The notes: a model not told the origin generated them from the sequence alone. A DNA stretch of 64,000 nucleotides from Ramlibacter agri (GCF_012927085.1 NZ_JABBFX010000001.1:1550001-1614000), one strand, 5' to 3'. Positions 55,146 through 63,577 are shown, counted from the stretch's first letter. Numbers and translations: made by a program.

Positions 55146-55807
55146 GCGAGGGCCAGGGCGATGTCGTTGCTGGGGGCCGGCTTGTGGAAAGCCAGGCTCT
55201 GCTCGGTGTGCAGCAGGTGTTCCTCCATCAGGCGGACGGCGAGCTTCTCGTCCTTCGCCGCGATGGCCTTCACCAGCTCCACGTGTTCTTCCTGCGAATG
55301 CGCGGCGGCGGCGTCGCGCTGGTACATCAGGGTGATCAGCGAGCTGTGCGAGACCAGGTCACGCAATATGCGGACCAGCACCTCGTTGCCCAGCAGCTCC
55401 GCCATGCGCACGTGGAAGTCGCCGAGCAGCTCGCTGCGCTTCTCGGCGTCGGGGCCTTCGACGGCCGCCTTCTCCTGGGCGATGTGCTCGCGCAGCGCCC
55501 GCACGCGCGCCGGCGTCACGTTGCGCACGAACTCGCGCACCATCTGCGCTTCCAGCATGCGGCGCACCTGGAACACCTGGCGCGCTTCCTCCACGCTGGG
55601 GGCGGCGACGAAGGCGCCGCGCGCCTTCTCCATCTTGACCAGCCGGTTCTGCGCCAGCTGGAACAGGGCTTGGCGCACCAGGGTGCGCGAGACGCCGAAG
55701 TGGTCGGCCAGCTTCTGTTCCGCCAGCTTCGTGCCCGGCTGCAGCCGGTGCTCGACGATGGCCCGCGTGAGCGTCTCGACGATGACGTGGGTGGTGGAAG
55801 GCTCCAT
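55142..55807 (-). CDS. FadR-subfamily GntR regulator of purine/ureide catabolism
   Basis: 221 aa from MEPSTTHVIVETLTRAIVEH; a Met three codons earlier is also possible. The helix-turn-helix is EQKLADHFGVSRTLVRQALFQLAQ, and the FCD domain has the histidine-bearing segments LGDFHVRMAELLGN and EEHVELVKAIAAK. It is the first gene of the puuE operon and divergent from uraH. A perfect palindrome AGTGTATACACT lies 29 bases before its start, with related sites at the NCS1 and puuD promoters. It is the probable regulator of all three. Confidence 0.88.
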   Translation of the reverse strand: MEPSTTHVIVETLTRAIVEHRLQPGTKLAEQKLADHFGVSRTLVRQALFQLAQNRLVKMEKARGAFVAAPSVEEARQVFQVRRMLEAQMVREFVRNVTPARVRALREHIAQEKAAVEGPDAEKRSELLGDFHVRMAELLGNEVLVRILRDLVSHSSLITLMYQRDAAAAHSQEEHVELVKAIAAKDEKLAVRLMEEHLLHTEQSLAFHKPAPSNDIALALA

Positions 55808-55835
55808 GCGGCGCATGATAGCTGCAAGCCGGAAA

Positions 55836-55857
55836 AGTGTATACACTGTGGTCCACA
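55836..55857. promoter_or_regulatory. Perfect GntR operator between gntR and uraH
   Basis: AGTGTATACACT (55836-55847) is a 12-bp perfect palindrome. It is followed at once by TGTGGTCCACA (55847-55857), an odd palindrome about a central T. Both lie in the 69-bp gap between divergent starts, and the GTCCACA part recurs at the puuD site. Confidence 0.65.
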
Positions 55858-55876
55858 ATTTCCGGAGAATCTCGCC

Positions 55877-56230
55877 ATGGGCCTCAGCACGCACGTCCTC
55901 GACACCATGCATGGCACGCCGGCCGCCGGCATGGCGGTCGAGCTCTATTCAGTGGAGGGAGGCGAGGCGAAGCTGGTGAAGCGCTTCGTGCTGAACGACG
56001 ACGGGCGCAACCCGGACGGCCCGCTGTACGACAACGCGAGCCTGAAGAAGGGCAAGTACCGCCTGACGTTCGACGTGGCGGGTTACTTCCGTGCGAGGGG
56101 GGTGCAGCTGCCCGATCCGCCCTTCCTGGACCGGGTCAGCCTGGATTTCGGCATCGCGGAAACCAGCCAGCACTATCACGTGCCGCTGCTGGCGAGCCCG
56201 TGGAGCTATTCCACGTACCGCGGCTCGTGA
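55877..56230 (+). CDS. uraH: 5-hydroxyisourate hydrolase (transthyretin-like)
   Basis: 117 aa, exact family length. STHVLDTMHGTPA at the N-terminus holds the first catalytic histidine, HYHVPLL the later one, and the protein ends in the diagnostic C-terminal tetrapeptide YRGS. It hydrolyses 5-hydroxyisourate to OHCU, the substrate of the UraD domain encoded in the divergent operon. GGAG precedes the ATG at 55877. Confidence 0.93.
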   Translation: MGLSTHVLDTMHGTPAAGMAVELYSVEGGEAKLVKRFVLNDDGRNPDGPLYDNASLKKGKYRLTFDVAGYFRARGVQLPDPPFLDRVSLDFGIAETSQHYHVPLLASPWSYSTYRGS

Positions 56231-56231
56231 C

Positions 56232-56750
56232 TCAGTCCTGGCCTTCCGTCAGGGTGTCCAGTTGGAACCTTCCGCTCTTGTCCCACAGCCAGGTGTCCGT
56301 GTAGACCACCTTGCCCATGCGGGCGGGCGCGGGGAAGGGCGCGGCGGCGCGCACGGTGCGTTCGATCTCGCGGATGACTTCCGGCGCGTGCTTCGGCGCG
56401 CGCAGCCAGTGCAGGTTGCGCACCTGGCCCTGGCCGTCCAACTCCACCTGCAGCGTGCCGATGGCATACAGCAGGGGCGGCATGTGGCCCTTCCAGATGC
56501 GCGTTTCGTTGAGGGAGTAGATGTGCTGGGCGGCGTCGGCGCGGTAGGCGCGCGGGTTGGCCGCGTAGGAGGCCTTGACGACGCCCCGCGGCTCCAGGAT
56601 GACCTGGGGCGCTCGCGCTTCGGCGGCGCTGGCCTGGGCCGGCGCAGGCGCTTCCTGCGACAGCGGAACATTGGACTGGCAGGCGGCCAGCAGGGCGGAG
56701 GCTCCCAGGGCGGCCGGAGCCAGGGAGCGCAGGGTGGGTCGATACTTCAT
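56232..56750 (-). CDS. Putative lipoprotein, TonB C-terminal-like domain
   Basis: 172 aa. The signal ends in the lipobox ALLAAC. After a proline/alanine-rich linker (about 28-47) the domain has LYAIGTLQVELDGQGQVRNLHWLRAP and EVIREIERTVRAAAPFPAP, the pattern of TonB C-terminal-like energy-transduction folds. The function is unknown. It is convergent with uraH, one base apart, and is not obviously part of urate breakdown. Confidence 0.72.
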   Translation of the reverse strand: MKYRPTLRSLAPAALGASALLAACQSNVPLSQEAPAPAQASAAEARAPQVILEPRGVVKASYAANPRAYRADAAQHIYSLNETRIWKGHMPPLLYAIGTLQVELDGQGQVRNLHWLRAPKHAPEVIREIERTVRAAAPFPAPARMGKVVYTDTWLWDKSGRFQLDTLTEGQD

Positions 56751-56879
56751 CTGGGGTCCTCGCGAACTGCAACGCGGGCGACAGCTTGCCAGCGCAGCTT
56801 GTTAACGCCTCTTCGCCGCGCAATGATGACCTTGCCGGCGCAAGATCAGATGTACTTGCAAATGCTTGCACTGTAAAGA

Positions 56880-57692
56880 ATGGCACGCATCGAACAAATC
56901 ACGGCGGGGTTGGCGTCGCAGGACGCGATTCTCGTCTCTGTGGACCAGGCCCAGGGCTCGGTGCCGCGCGAGGCCGGCGCCTGGATGCTGGTTTTTCCCC
57001 ACGCGGTGCACGGCACGATCGGCGGTGGCCACCTGGAGTTCGATGCGATCGCGGAAGCGCGCCGTCGCCTGTCGGGGACGGGCGGCGAGCCGGTGTTGCC
57101 GGTGTTGCGTTACGCGCTGGGCCCCAGCCTGGGGCAGTGCTGCGGCGGCGTGGTGCACCTGCGCTTCGACCGCCTCGGCTCCGCCGACGCGCCCGCGCTT
57201 ACGCAGCGCCTGCGCGCGGAACTGGCGCCGCTGGCGTTGTTCGGCGGCGGCCACGTGGGCAAGGCGCTGGTGAACGTGCTGGCGCCGCTGCCCTTCGCCG
57301 TCACCTGGATCGACAGCCGCGACGAGATCTTCCCGCCCGACGTGCCGGCCAACGTCGAATGCGAACACTCCGACCCGGTGCAGGCGGCTGTGGCGAGCCT
57401 CGTGCCGCACTCTCGGGTCCTGATCATGAGCTTCAGCCACGCCGAGGACCTGGACATCGTCGCCGCCTGCCTGAAGCGGCTGCGTGAGCAGGGCGACCTG
57501 CCGTACATCGGCCTGATCGGCAGCAAGACCAAGTGGGCCACCTTCCGGCACCGGCTGGAGGAGCGCGGCTTCCACCGGCAGGAGCTGGCGCAGGTCACCT
57601 GCCCGATCGGCGTGCCAGGCGTCACCGGCAAGCAGCCGGAAGTGATCGCGGTGGCGGTGGCGGCACAGCTCTTGCAAACCCCGCTTCCGTAG
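56880..57692 (+). CDS. xdhC: Xanthine dehydrogenase accessory protein XdhC
   Basis: 270 aa. The N-terminal XdhC/CoxI domain has GSVPREAGAWMLVF and GTIGGGHLEFDAIAEAR and a CC pair in LGQCCGGVVHLRF; the C-terminal Rossmann domain has LFGGGHVGKALVNVL and GLIGSKTKWATF. XdhC binds and sulfurates the molybdenum cofactor and inserts it into xanthine dehydrogenase. The xdhA and xdhB subunit genes are not in the window, so they must lie elsewhere. Confidence 0.9.
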   Translation: MARIEQITAGLASQDAILVSVDQAQGSVPREAGAWMLVFPHAVHGTIGGGHLEFDAIAEARRRLSGTGGEPVLPVLRYALGPSLGQCCGGVVHLRFDRLGSADAPALTQRLRAELAPLALFGGGHVGKALVNVLAPLPFAVTWIDSRDEIFPPDVPANVECEHSDPVQAAVASLVPHSRVLIMSFSHAEDLDIVAACLKRLREQGDLPYIGLIGSKTKWATFRHRLEERGFHRQELAQVTCPIGVPGVTGKQPEVIAVAVAAQLLQTPLP

Positions 57693-57703
57693 GGCGGGGA
57701 AAC

Positions 57704-57711
57704 TGTATACA
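57704..57711. promoter_or_regulatory. TGTATACA operator upstream of puuD
   Basis: TGTATACA lies 93 bases before the puuD start and, as at the gntR-uraH site, is followed by ACT, three or so variable bases and GTCCACAA. It is the third promoter region with this element in the purine cluster. Confidence 0.6.
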
Positions 57712-57803
57712 CTCCCGTCCACAAGTCGCAGCGGCGCTGATAAGCGCGACTTCCTCTGCTCAGAGCGCCCGCGGTGGTGAGCAGGCTTCGTCGGTAGAAC
57801 GCC

Positions 57804-59006
57804 ATGGAAAGCTACTTCCTCGACTGGGCCAACCTGCTGCTGCGGTGGCTGCACGTCATCACCGCCATCGCCTGGATCGGCTCCTCCTTCTATTTCGTCT
57901 TCCTCGATTCCAGCCTCGTGCCGCCGGCCGACGACAAGCTCAAATCAGAGGGCGTCACCGGTGAACTTTGGGCCGTGCACGGCGGCGGCTTCTACCACCC
58001 GGTGAAGTACGCGGTGTCGCCGCCCAAGCTGCCGCCGCACCTGCACTGGTTCTTCTGGGAGGCCTACAGCACCTGGCTTTCGGGCTTCGCGCTGTTCACG
58101 GTGGTCTACCTGTGGAACGCGAGCACCTTCCTGGTCGACAAGTCGCTGATGCCCTGGGCGCCGGGCGCGGCCATCGCCGTGGCGCTGTCCTTCCTGGTGG
58201 TGTTCTGGATGCTGTACGACGGCATCTGCCAGGTCTTCGGCCAGCGCAGGAACGGCGACGCCATCGTCGGCGCGCTGGTGCTGGTGCTGGTATGTATCGC
58301 GTCCTGGCTGGCCTGCCACTGGTTCGCGGGCCGCGCGGCCTTCCTGCTGGTGGGCGCGATGATCGCCACCTCCATGAGCGCCAACGTGTTCTTCTGGATC
58401 ATCCCGGGCCAGCGCAAGGTGATCAAGAGCATCGAGGCCGGCCAGAAGCCGGACCCCATCCACGGCTGGCGCGGCAAGCAGCGCAGCGTGCACAACACCT
58501 ACTTCACGCTGCCGGTGCTGTTCGCGATGCTGTCCAACCACTACGGCTTCCTCTATGCGAGCAAGCAGAACTGGCTGGTGCTGATCGTGATGATGTTCGC
58601 CGGCGCCGCCATCCGCCAGTTCTTCGTCATGCGCCATGGCTACAAGCTGGGTCGCAACGCGCACCCGGCCGGCTACGCGCTGGTGGGCGTGGCCGTGATC
58701 GCGGGCACCATCGCCTGGCTGGCGCCGGACAGCGCCGCGCTGGGCGCCAAGCCGGAGCTGGCGCAGGCGGACTTCTCGCACGTGCAGAAGGTGGTGGAGC
58801 AGCGCTGCTACATGTGCCATTCGGGCCCGGCCGCGATGAAGAACGTGCGCCTGGATTCGGCCGACGGCATCAAGCAGCACGCGCAGGCCGTCTACCAGCA
58901 GGCTGTGGTGGCCAAGACCATGCCCTTGAACAACGCCACGCAGATCACGGACTCCGAGCGGGCCCTGATCGGGCAGTGGTTCGAGTCCGGTGCGAAGGTG
59001 AACTAG
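57804..59006 (+). CDS. puuD: Membrane urate hydroxylase PuuD with C-terminal cytochrome c domain
   Basis: 400 aa. Eight to nine membrane segments (from LLLRWLHVITAIAWIGSSFYFVFLD) form the urate oxidase-like domain, with conserved histidines in WAVHGGGFYHP. The C-terminal periplasmic domain carries a CxxCH heme site at C335-C338-H339 (CYMCHSGPAA). It oxidises urate to 5-hydroxyisourate with electrons leaving through the cytochrome domain, replacing soluble uricase. UraH acts next. Confidence 0.92.
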   Translation: MESYFLDWANLLLRWLHVITAIAWIGSSFYFVFLDSSLVPPADDKLKSEGVTGELWAVHGGGFYHPVKYAVSPPKLPPHLHWFFWEAYSTWLSGFALFTVVYLWNASTFLVDKSLMPWAPGAAIAVALSFLVVFWMLYDGICQVFGQRRNGDAIVGALVLVLVCIASWLACHWFAGRAAFLLVGAMIATSMSANVFFWIIPGQRKVIKSIEAGQKPDPIHGWRGKQRSVHNTYFTLPVLFAMLSNHYGFLYASKQNWLVLIVMMFAGAAIRQFFVMRHGYKLGRNAHPAGYALVGVAVIAGTIAWLAPDSAALGAKPELAQADFSHVQKVVEQRCYMCHSGPAAMKNVRLDSADGIKQHAQAVYQQAVVAKTMPLNNATQITDSERALIGQWFESGAKVN

Positions 59007-59128
59007 GGGCGCGGATTCTTAGCCCAGGTTTATTACGGAATCGGAAATGGTGCGTTGGCCGATGAGCCGTTTTTCTTTCGGGGTGCAGTGCCTACATTGG
59101 ATGCACCAACACCGAAAGGACAAACACC

Positions 59129-59542
59129 ATGAACCGCACCTCCTCCCTCTTCTTCGCCGGCCTGCTGTCCCTGGGCGCCATCGCTGCCCACGCCGAATCG
59201 CCGGACCCGTCCGGCCAGTTCGCCGCCCACGTCAACTCCGGCATCTCGCGTGCCCAGGTCCAGGCCCAGCTGCAGCAAGCCCAGCGCTCCGGCGACATGC
59301 TGGCCGCCGGCGACAGCGGCCTGACCGAAGCCCAGGTGAACCCGTTCGCCTACCCGGCCCGCACCGTCGTGGCCAGCAAGAGCCGCGAACAGGTCCGCGC
59401 CGAAACGCTGCAAGCCGTCCGCAATGGCGACGTGCTGCTGGCCGGCGAACTGGGGTTGACCGAGCGCCAGGCTTTCCCGCAAAGCTTCGCGCCGCACAAC
59501 CAGGCCGCGCCGGTGCGCTACCTGGCGGGCCTGCAGCACTGA
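59129..59542 (+). CDS. DUF4148 family exported protein
   Basis: 137 aa. The signal peptide MNRTSSLFFAGLLSLGAIAAHA is followed by two similar segments: SGISRAQVQAQLQQAQRSGDMLAAGDSGLTEAQVNPF and, about 45 residues later, KSREQVRAETLQAVRNGDVLLAGELGLTERQ. This duplicated helical motif is the DUF4148 pattern, common in Burkholderiales and without known function. It is transcribed alone. Confidence 0.78.
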   Translation: MNRTSSLFFAGLLSLGAIAAHAESPDPSGQFAAHVNSGISRAQVQAQLQQAQRSGDMLAAGDSGLTEAQVNPFAYPARTVVASKSREQVRAETLQAVRNGDVLLAGELGLTERQAFPQSFAPHNQAAPVRYLAGLQH

Positions 59543-59576
59543 GCTGCGCTTAAAGCTCTCTTGACCTGGGAGCACG

Positions 59577-59592
59577 GTTACGGGGTGGTTAC
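59577..59592. repeat. Two GGTTAC copies one helical turn apart upstream of ttuD
   Basis: GGTTAC at 59577-59582 and 59587-59592 are spaced by exactly ten bases, 33-48 bases before the ttuD start. They may be a small operator; chance is possible. Confidence 0.3.
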
Positions 59593-59624
59593 CGCGTCAC
59601 AATCCGGCGCAGGAGACCTGCCCC

Positions 59625-60941
59625 ATGACCGCGCCCGATCCCCGCACCGCGCCCCGCGCCTTCCTCGAACACCTCTACCGCACCGCAGTGCATCGGGCGC
59701 TGCCCCTGCACAACACGGCGGCCTTCCTGCCGCCGCCGCCCAAGGGCCGGACCCTCGTGCTCGGCGCCGGCAAGGCGGGCGGCGCGATGGCGCATGCGGT
59801 CGAAGCGCTGTGGCCCGCCGACGCGCCGCTGTCAGGCCTGGTTGTCACGCGCTACCACCACACGCCGCCGCGCCCGCAAGGCCTGCCGCAGCGCATCGAG
59901 GTGGTCGAAGCCTCGCATCCGGTGCCGGACGCCGCGGGCCTGCAGGCCGCGCAGCGCATCCTCGCCTTGACGCAAGGCCTGACGCCCGATGACCTGGTGC
60001 TGTGCCTCATCTCGGGCGGCGGCTCGGCCCTGCTGACCTTGCCGGCCGAAGGCCTGACGCTGGAGGACAAGCAGCGCGTCAACCGCGCGCTGCTGGAGTC
60101 GGGCGCCAACATCGCCGAGATGAACTGCGTGCGCAAGCACCTGTCGCGCATCAAGGGCGGCCGGCTCGCCGCCGCCTGCGCACCGGCCCGGGTGGTGACG
60201 CTCACCATCAGCGACGTGCCGGGTGACGACCCGTCCATCATCGCCAGCGGTCCCACGGTGCCGGACGCCAGCACCTGCGCCGATGCGGTGGCCATCCTGC
60301 AGCGCTACGCCATCGAAGTGCCGGGCGCCATCATGAGCCTGCTGGAACAGGGCGCGCTGGAAACGCCCAAGCCCGGCGACCCGGCCTTCGCCGGCCACCA
60401 GGTGCACATGATCGCGACGCCGCAGCAGTCGCTGGAAGCGGCGGCTGAGGCGGCGCGCGCCGCCGGCATCGAGGCGCACATCCTCAGCGACGAGATGGAA
60501 GGCGAGTCGCGCGAAGTCGGCAAGGTGCACGCGGCGCTGGCGCGCGCGGTGGCCCAGCGCGGCGCGCCTTTCGCGCGGCCCTGCGTGATCCTTTCCGGCG
60601 GCGAGACCACCGTCACCGTGCGCAAGGAGCCGGAAGGCACGCCGCGCGGCCGCGGCGGCCGCGCCGGCGAGTTCTGCCTGGGCCTGGCGCAGGCGCTGCA
60701 GGGCCAGGCCGGCGTGTTCGCGCTGGCGGCCGACACCGACGGCATCGACGGCGTGGAAGACAACGCGGGTGCCTTCGTCGCGCCGGACACCTTGCAGCGC
60801 GCCCTGGCGCAAGGGATGAAGGTCGACGCCTACCTGGCGCGCAACGATGCGTATGGCTATTTCAGTGCGATCGGCGACCTCGTCGTGACGGGGCCGACGC
60901 ATACCAACGTCAACGACTTCCGGGCGATCCTGGTCGCCTGA
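59625..60941 (+). CDS. ttuD: Glycerate 2-kinase / hydroxypyruvate reductase (TtuD, MOFRL family)
   Basis: 438 aa. The N-terminal DUF4147 part has LVLGAGKAGGAMAHAVE, LISGGGSALLTLP and NCVRKHLSRIKGGRLA; the MOFRL C-terminus has ILSGGETTVTV, GRAGEFCLGLA and LAADTDGIDG. Members phosphorylate D-glycerate at C2, or were described as hydroxypyruvate reductase in tartrate utilisation. It could also take the glycerate made by GarR from aldarates. It abuts the convergent DUF4337 gene. Confidence 0.86.
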   Translation: MTAPDPRTAPRAFLEHLYRTAVHRALPLHNTAAFLPPPPKGRTLVLGAGKAGGAMAHAVEALWPADAPLSGLVVTRYHHTPPRPQGLPQRIEVVEASHPVPDAAGLQAAQRILALTQGLTPDDLVLCLISGGGSALLTLPAEGLTLEDKQRVNRALLESGANIAEMNCVRKHLSRIKGGRLAAACAPARVVTLTISDVPGDDPSIIASGPTVPDASTCADAVAILQRYAIEVPGAIMSLLEQGALETPKPGDPAFAGHQVHMIATPQQSLEAAAEAARAAGIEAHILSDEMEGESREVGKVHAALARAVAQRGAPFARPCVILSGGETTVTVRKEPEGTPRGRGGRAGEFCLGLAQALQGQAGVFALAADTDGIDGVEDNAGAFVAPDTLQRALAQGMKVDAYLARNDAYGYFSAIGDLVVTGPTHTNVNDFRAILVA

Positions 60942-61520
60942 TCACGAAAGCAGCGTCGTCAGCCAGTCCGGGTGCAACCTCCACCCGGCCAGCCCCGCGA
61001 TGCCCATGATCGTGCCGAACACGCCCGGCACCAGCGCCAGCCAGAACAGCCACCAGGTCTGCGTCACCGAGGCCACCGCCAGGGCGGCGATGGCGATCGC
61101 GATGCCGGCATCCGCCAGGTCGAACTGGTCGTCGCGGAAGTTCAGCGCGTCGTAGTTCTTCTGGTCCTGCGCCGCCTGCTGGCGCAGTTCTTCCTTCTTC
61201 TTCGCCTGGTCGGCTTCGATCTTCTGGTACTCCGCCAGCGCGGCCTCGTAGGGTGCGCGCTGCGCGGGCGGCTTGTCCGCGATCTGCAGTTGCAACTGCA
61301 CGACCTGCGCGTGCGCCACTTCCTCGCGCAGGTTGCGCGCCTGGTAGAAGGCCCAATGGTCGTTCTTGTCCGCCTGGGCCTGCTGCATCGCCTGGACGAT
61401 GTTGTCGTCCTTCACCTTGGACACGCCCATGACGGTGCTCAGGATGGCGACCGACAAGGCCACCCAGGTGTTCAGGCGCGAGCCGCCTTCCTGCGGGGTT
61501 TCGGGGACCGGGTTTTCCAT
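60942..61520 (-). CDS. DUF4337 family membrane protein
   Basis: 192 aa. One membrane segment near the N-terminus (WVALSVAILSTVMGVSKV), a long charged coiled-coil-like middle (YQARNLREEVAHAQVVQLQ, EYQKIEADQAKKKEELRQ) and two C-terminal membrane segments. This is the DUF4337 layout; the function is unknown. Its stop abuts the ttuD stop directly. Confidence 0.78.
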   Translation of the reverse strand: MENPVPETPQEGGSRLNTWVALSVAILSTVMGVSKVKDDNIVQAMQQAQADKNDHWAFYQARNLREEVAHAQVVQLQLQIADKPPAQRAPYEAALAEYQKIEADQAKKKEELRQQAAQDQKNYDALNFRDDQFDLADAGIAIAIAALAVASVTQTWWLFWLALVPGVFGTIMGIAGLAGWRLHPDWLTTLLS

Positions 61521-61536
61521 GGCGCGGATTGTGCCG

Positions 61537-62454
61537 TCAGGCCTGGTCGAGCCGCGCCGCGGCGAAGTGCTCCGCCAGGTGTTCGACGAAGGCCCGCACC
61601 CGCGCCGTCGCGTTGTGCCGCTGCGGATAGACCGCGTAGATGTCGGCCGCCGGCGCCTGCCAGCCGGCCAGCACCTGCCGCAGCCGGCCGCTGCGCAGGT
61701 AGCGCGCGATGTCCCATTCGGCGCGCAGCAGGATGCCGTGCCCGGCCAGCGCCCAGTTCACGGCGATCTCGCCGTCGTTGGTGCTCAGGTTGCCGCGCAC
61801 CTTGACGGTCTCGCTGCGGCGGCCCGACTGCAGCTTCCACACGCCGTAGGCCTCGTCGCCCTGGCGGATGCCGATGATGTTGTGGCGCGCCAGCTCCTGC
61901 GGCAGCTTGGGCGCGCCCTGGCGGGCCAGGTAGCCCGGCGCGGCGCACAGCAGGCGGCGGTTGGGGGCGAGCATCCGCGCGACCACGCGGGCGTCCGGCG
62001 GCTCGCCGAAGCGCACGCAGACGTCGAAGGCGTCCTCGGCCAGCGGCGGCGGGTTGACCGACAGTTGCAGCTGCACTTCCACCTGCGGGTGGCGCTTGCT
62101 GAAGCTGGCGATCAGCGGCGCCACGTGCATGCGGCCGAAGCCGAGCGTGGCGTTCACGCGCAACAGGCCCTGGGGCTCGGCCCGGGTGCCGCGCAGCTCG
62201 CTTTCGGCGGCCTCGATCTCCGCCAGGATGCGGCGGGCGTGCTGCAGGTAGATCTCCCCTTCGGCCGTCACGCCCAGGCGGCGCGTCGTGCGGTGGAGCA
62301 GGGGCACGCCCAGGCGCGCTTCCAGCTGGGCGAGCCGCTTGCTGACGGCGGGCGTGCTGACCTGCAGCTCGCGCGCCGCCGCCGACAGGCTGCCGCAGCG
62401 CACCAGCTCGGTGAAGAACTGCATCTCGGACGACGCGGCGGGTCCACTGCTCAT
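61537..62454 (-). CDS. LysR-family transcriptional regulator
   Basis: 305 aa. The helix-turn-helix is in residues about 8-65 (FTELVRCGSLSAAARELQVSTPAVSKRLAQLE), and the effector domain has VNATLGFGRMHVAPLIASFSKRH and NWALAGHGILLRAEWD. Among regulators near tartrate genes such proteins (TtuA-like) are common, so the ttu genes on both sides are candidate targets. It is divergent from the TIR-like gene by 58 bases. Confidence 0.85.
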   Translation of the reverse strand: MSSGPAASSEMQFFTELVRCGSLSAAARELQVSTPAVSKRLAQLEARLGVPLLHRTTRRLGVTAEGEIYLQHARRILAEIEAAESELRGTRAEPQGLLRVNATLGFGRMHVAPLIASFSKRHPQVEVQLQLSVNPPPLAEDAFDVCVRFGEPPDARVVARMLAPNRRLLCAAPGYLARQGAPKLPQELARHNIIGIRQGDEAYGVWKLQSGRRSETVKVRGNLSTNDGEIAVNWALAGHGILLRAEWDIARYLRSGRLRQVLAGWQAPAADIYAVYPQRHNATARVRAFVEHLAEHFAAARLDQA

Positions 62455-62512
62455 TTGCGTGATTCTCTCCCACGCGACTAACGGTTAGAGTTGCGGCCTG
62501 CAGGAGGAAGCA

Positions 62513-63568
62513 ATGTCCAAATCCGCGGGCAACGGCAACGATAGTGCCGGCATCGAGAAGTCTCTGGAAAAGATCGCGCGCACCATCAAGGAACTGCGCG
62601 GCTATGACGTGTCCGCCATCAAGGATCGCTGGGATGGGCAGCTGGAAGTGCTGCAGCGGAAGATCAACGGCCACGTGGCCGACGCCTTCGGCGCCGGTTC
62701 GCCCGAGTACAAGAGGCATTCCACCGGCCCGCTGGACGCGTCGCTGGACACCACCTTCAGCGACCGCTTCACGCCGGAGGAGTTCCACGAGGCCTTGCGC
62801 ACGGGAATTCAGCAAGCGGTCAGCAAGCTGAATGCGGCCAGCGAAGCCTTGCGCAAGCGCATGAACGCGCCGGCGGAGCCGCCGGTCGCGACGCCTGCGC
62901 CCACGCCCGCGCCGACTCCGGCGCCTACGCCTGCGCCGACCCCGGCGCCTACGCCCGCCCCGACGCCGGCGCCCACACCCGCTCCGACCCCGGCGCCCAC
63001 ACCCGCTCCGACCCCGGCACCCACGCCCGCGCCGAAGCCGGCTCCGGCGCCGGCCCCCACGCCCGCGCCGACCCCGGCGCCGAAACCCACTCCAGCCCCC
63101 GCTCCCAAGGCCGCCCCCGCGCCTGCCGCCAAGGCGGCGCCGGTCCCCACCTCCGCACCGAGCCCCGCTGCCATGTCCACACCTGCATCCACCGGCGGCA
63201 CCCGCGTCGCCATCGTCTGTCGCGATGACGAAGCCGGCGAGGCCATCACCAATTTCGTCGCCGACCTCGGCCTGGAACCCGTCATCAGCATGGAGCCGCG
63301 CGTCGACGCCTCGCTGGACGTGCTCGAAAGCCTGCGCCAGGCCGACTTCGCGCTGGTGCTGCAGGGCGAGCGCCAGCTGGAGGTCGGCTTCCTGCTGGCC
63401 GCGGTGGGCAAGCAGCGCATGTGCGTGCTGCAGCCGCCCGGCGAGGAACTGCCCGGCCTCGGCGGCCTCGCTCGCCACACGATGGACGAAGGCGGCCTCT
63501 GGCGCCTGCTGCTGGCCCGCACCATGAAGCAGGCCGGCATGGAGGTGGACCTGAACAAGGCGCTCTGA
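62513..63568 (+). CDS. TIR-like nucleotide-binding protein with proline-rich linker
   Basis: 351 aa in three parts. Residues 1 to about 120 are a soluble helical domain (SLEKIARTIKELRGYDVSAI, HVADAFGAGSPEYKRH). Residues about 126-225 are a (P-T-P-A)n tract. Residues 230-351 form a compact domain ending MDEGGLWRLLLARTMKQAG and MEVDLNKAL, which closely follows the C-terminal pattern of the TIR-like effector domain of Pycsar/CBASS proteins (PF10137 type). E290 in RQLEVGFLL is in the place of the catalytic NADase glutamate. No cyclase gene is adjacent. A non-defence role is possible. Confidence 0.62.
   Translation: MSKSAGNGNDSAGIEKSLEKIARTIKELRGYDVSAIKDRWDGQLEVLQRKINGHVADAFGAGSPEYKRHSTGPLDASLDTTFSDRFTPEEFHEALRTGIQQAVSKLNAASEALRKRMNAPAEPPVATPAPTPAPTPAPTPAPTPAPTPAPTPAPTPAPTPAPTPAPTPAPTPAPKPAPAPAPTPAPTPAPKPTPAPAPKAAPAPAAKAAPVPTSAPSPAAMSTPASTGGTRVAIVCRDDEAGEAITNFVADLGLEPVISMEPRVDASLDVLESLRQADFALVLQGERQLEVGFLLAAVGKQRMCVLQPPGEELPGLGGLARHTMDEGGLWRLLLARTMKQAGMEVDLNKAL
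62889..63110 (+). repeat. Coding tandem repeat (Pro-Thr-Pro-Ala)n
   Basis: About 220 bases of degenerate 12-base units (CCNACNCCNGCN) encode some twelve consecutive PTPA units and then PAPK-type variants. The third positions vary, so selection acts on the protein sequence. The result is a stiff extended linker between the two folded domains; unit number may change by slippage. Confidence 0.9.
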
Positions 63569-63577
63569 CGCCGCCTG

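Noticed and set aside
56880..59006. Complete xanthine dehydrogenase operon
   Set aside because: xdhC and puuD are present but no molybdopterin- or FeS-subunit gene (xdhA, xdhB) occurs in the window.
62889..63110. Possible CRISPR or satellite array
   Set aside because: The repeat is 12 bases long, has no spacers, and stays in frame as PTPA inside an intact gene.
62513..63568. Full CBASS or Pycsar operon
   Set aside because: Only the TIR-like effector-type protein is present; neighbours are LysR and tartrate genes, and no cyclase or CD-NTase sequence was recognised in the window.
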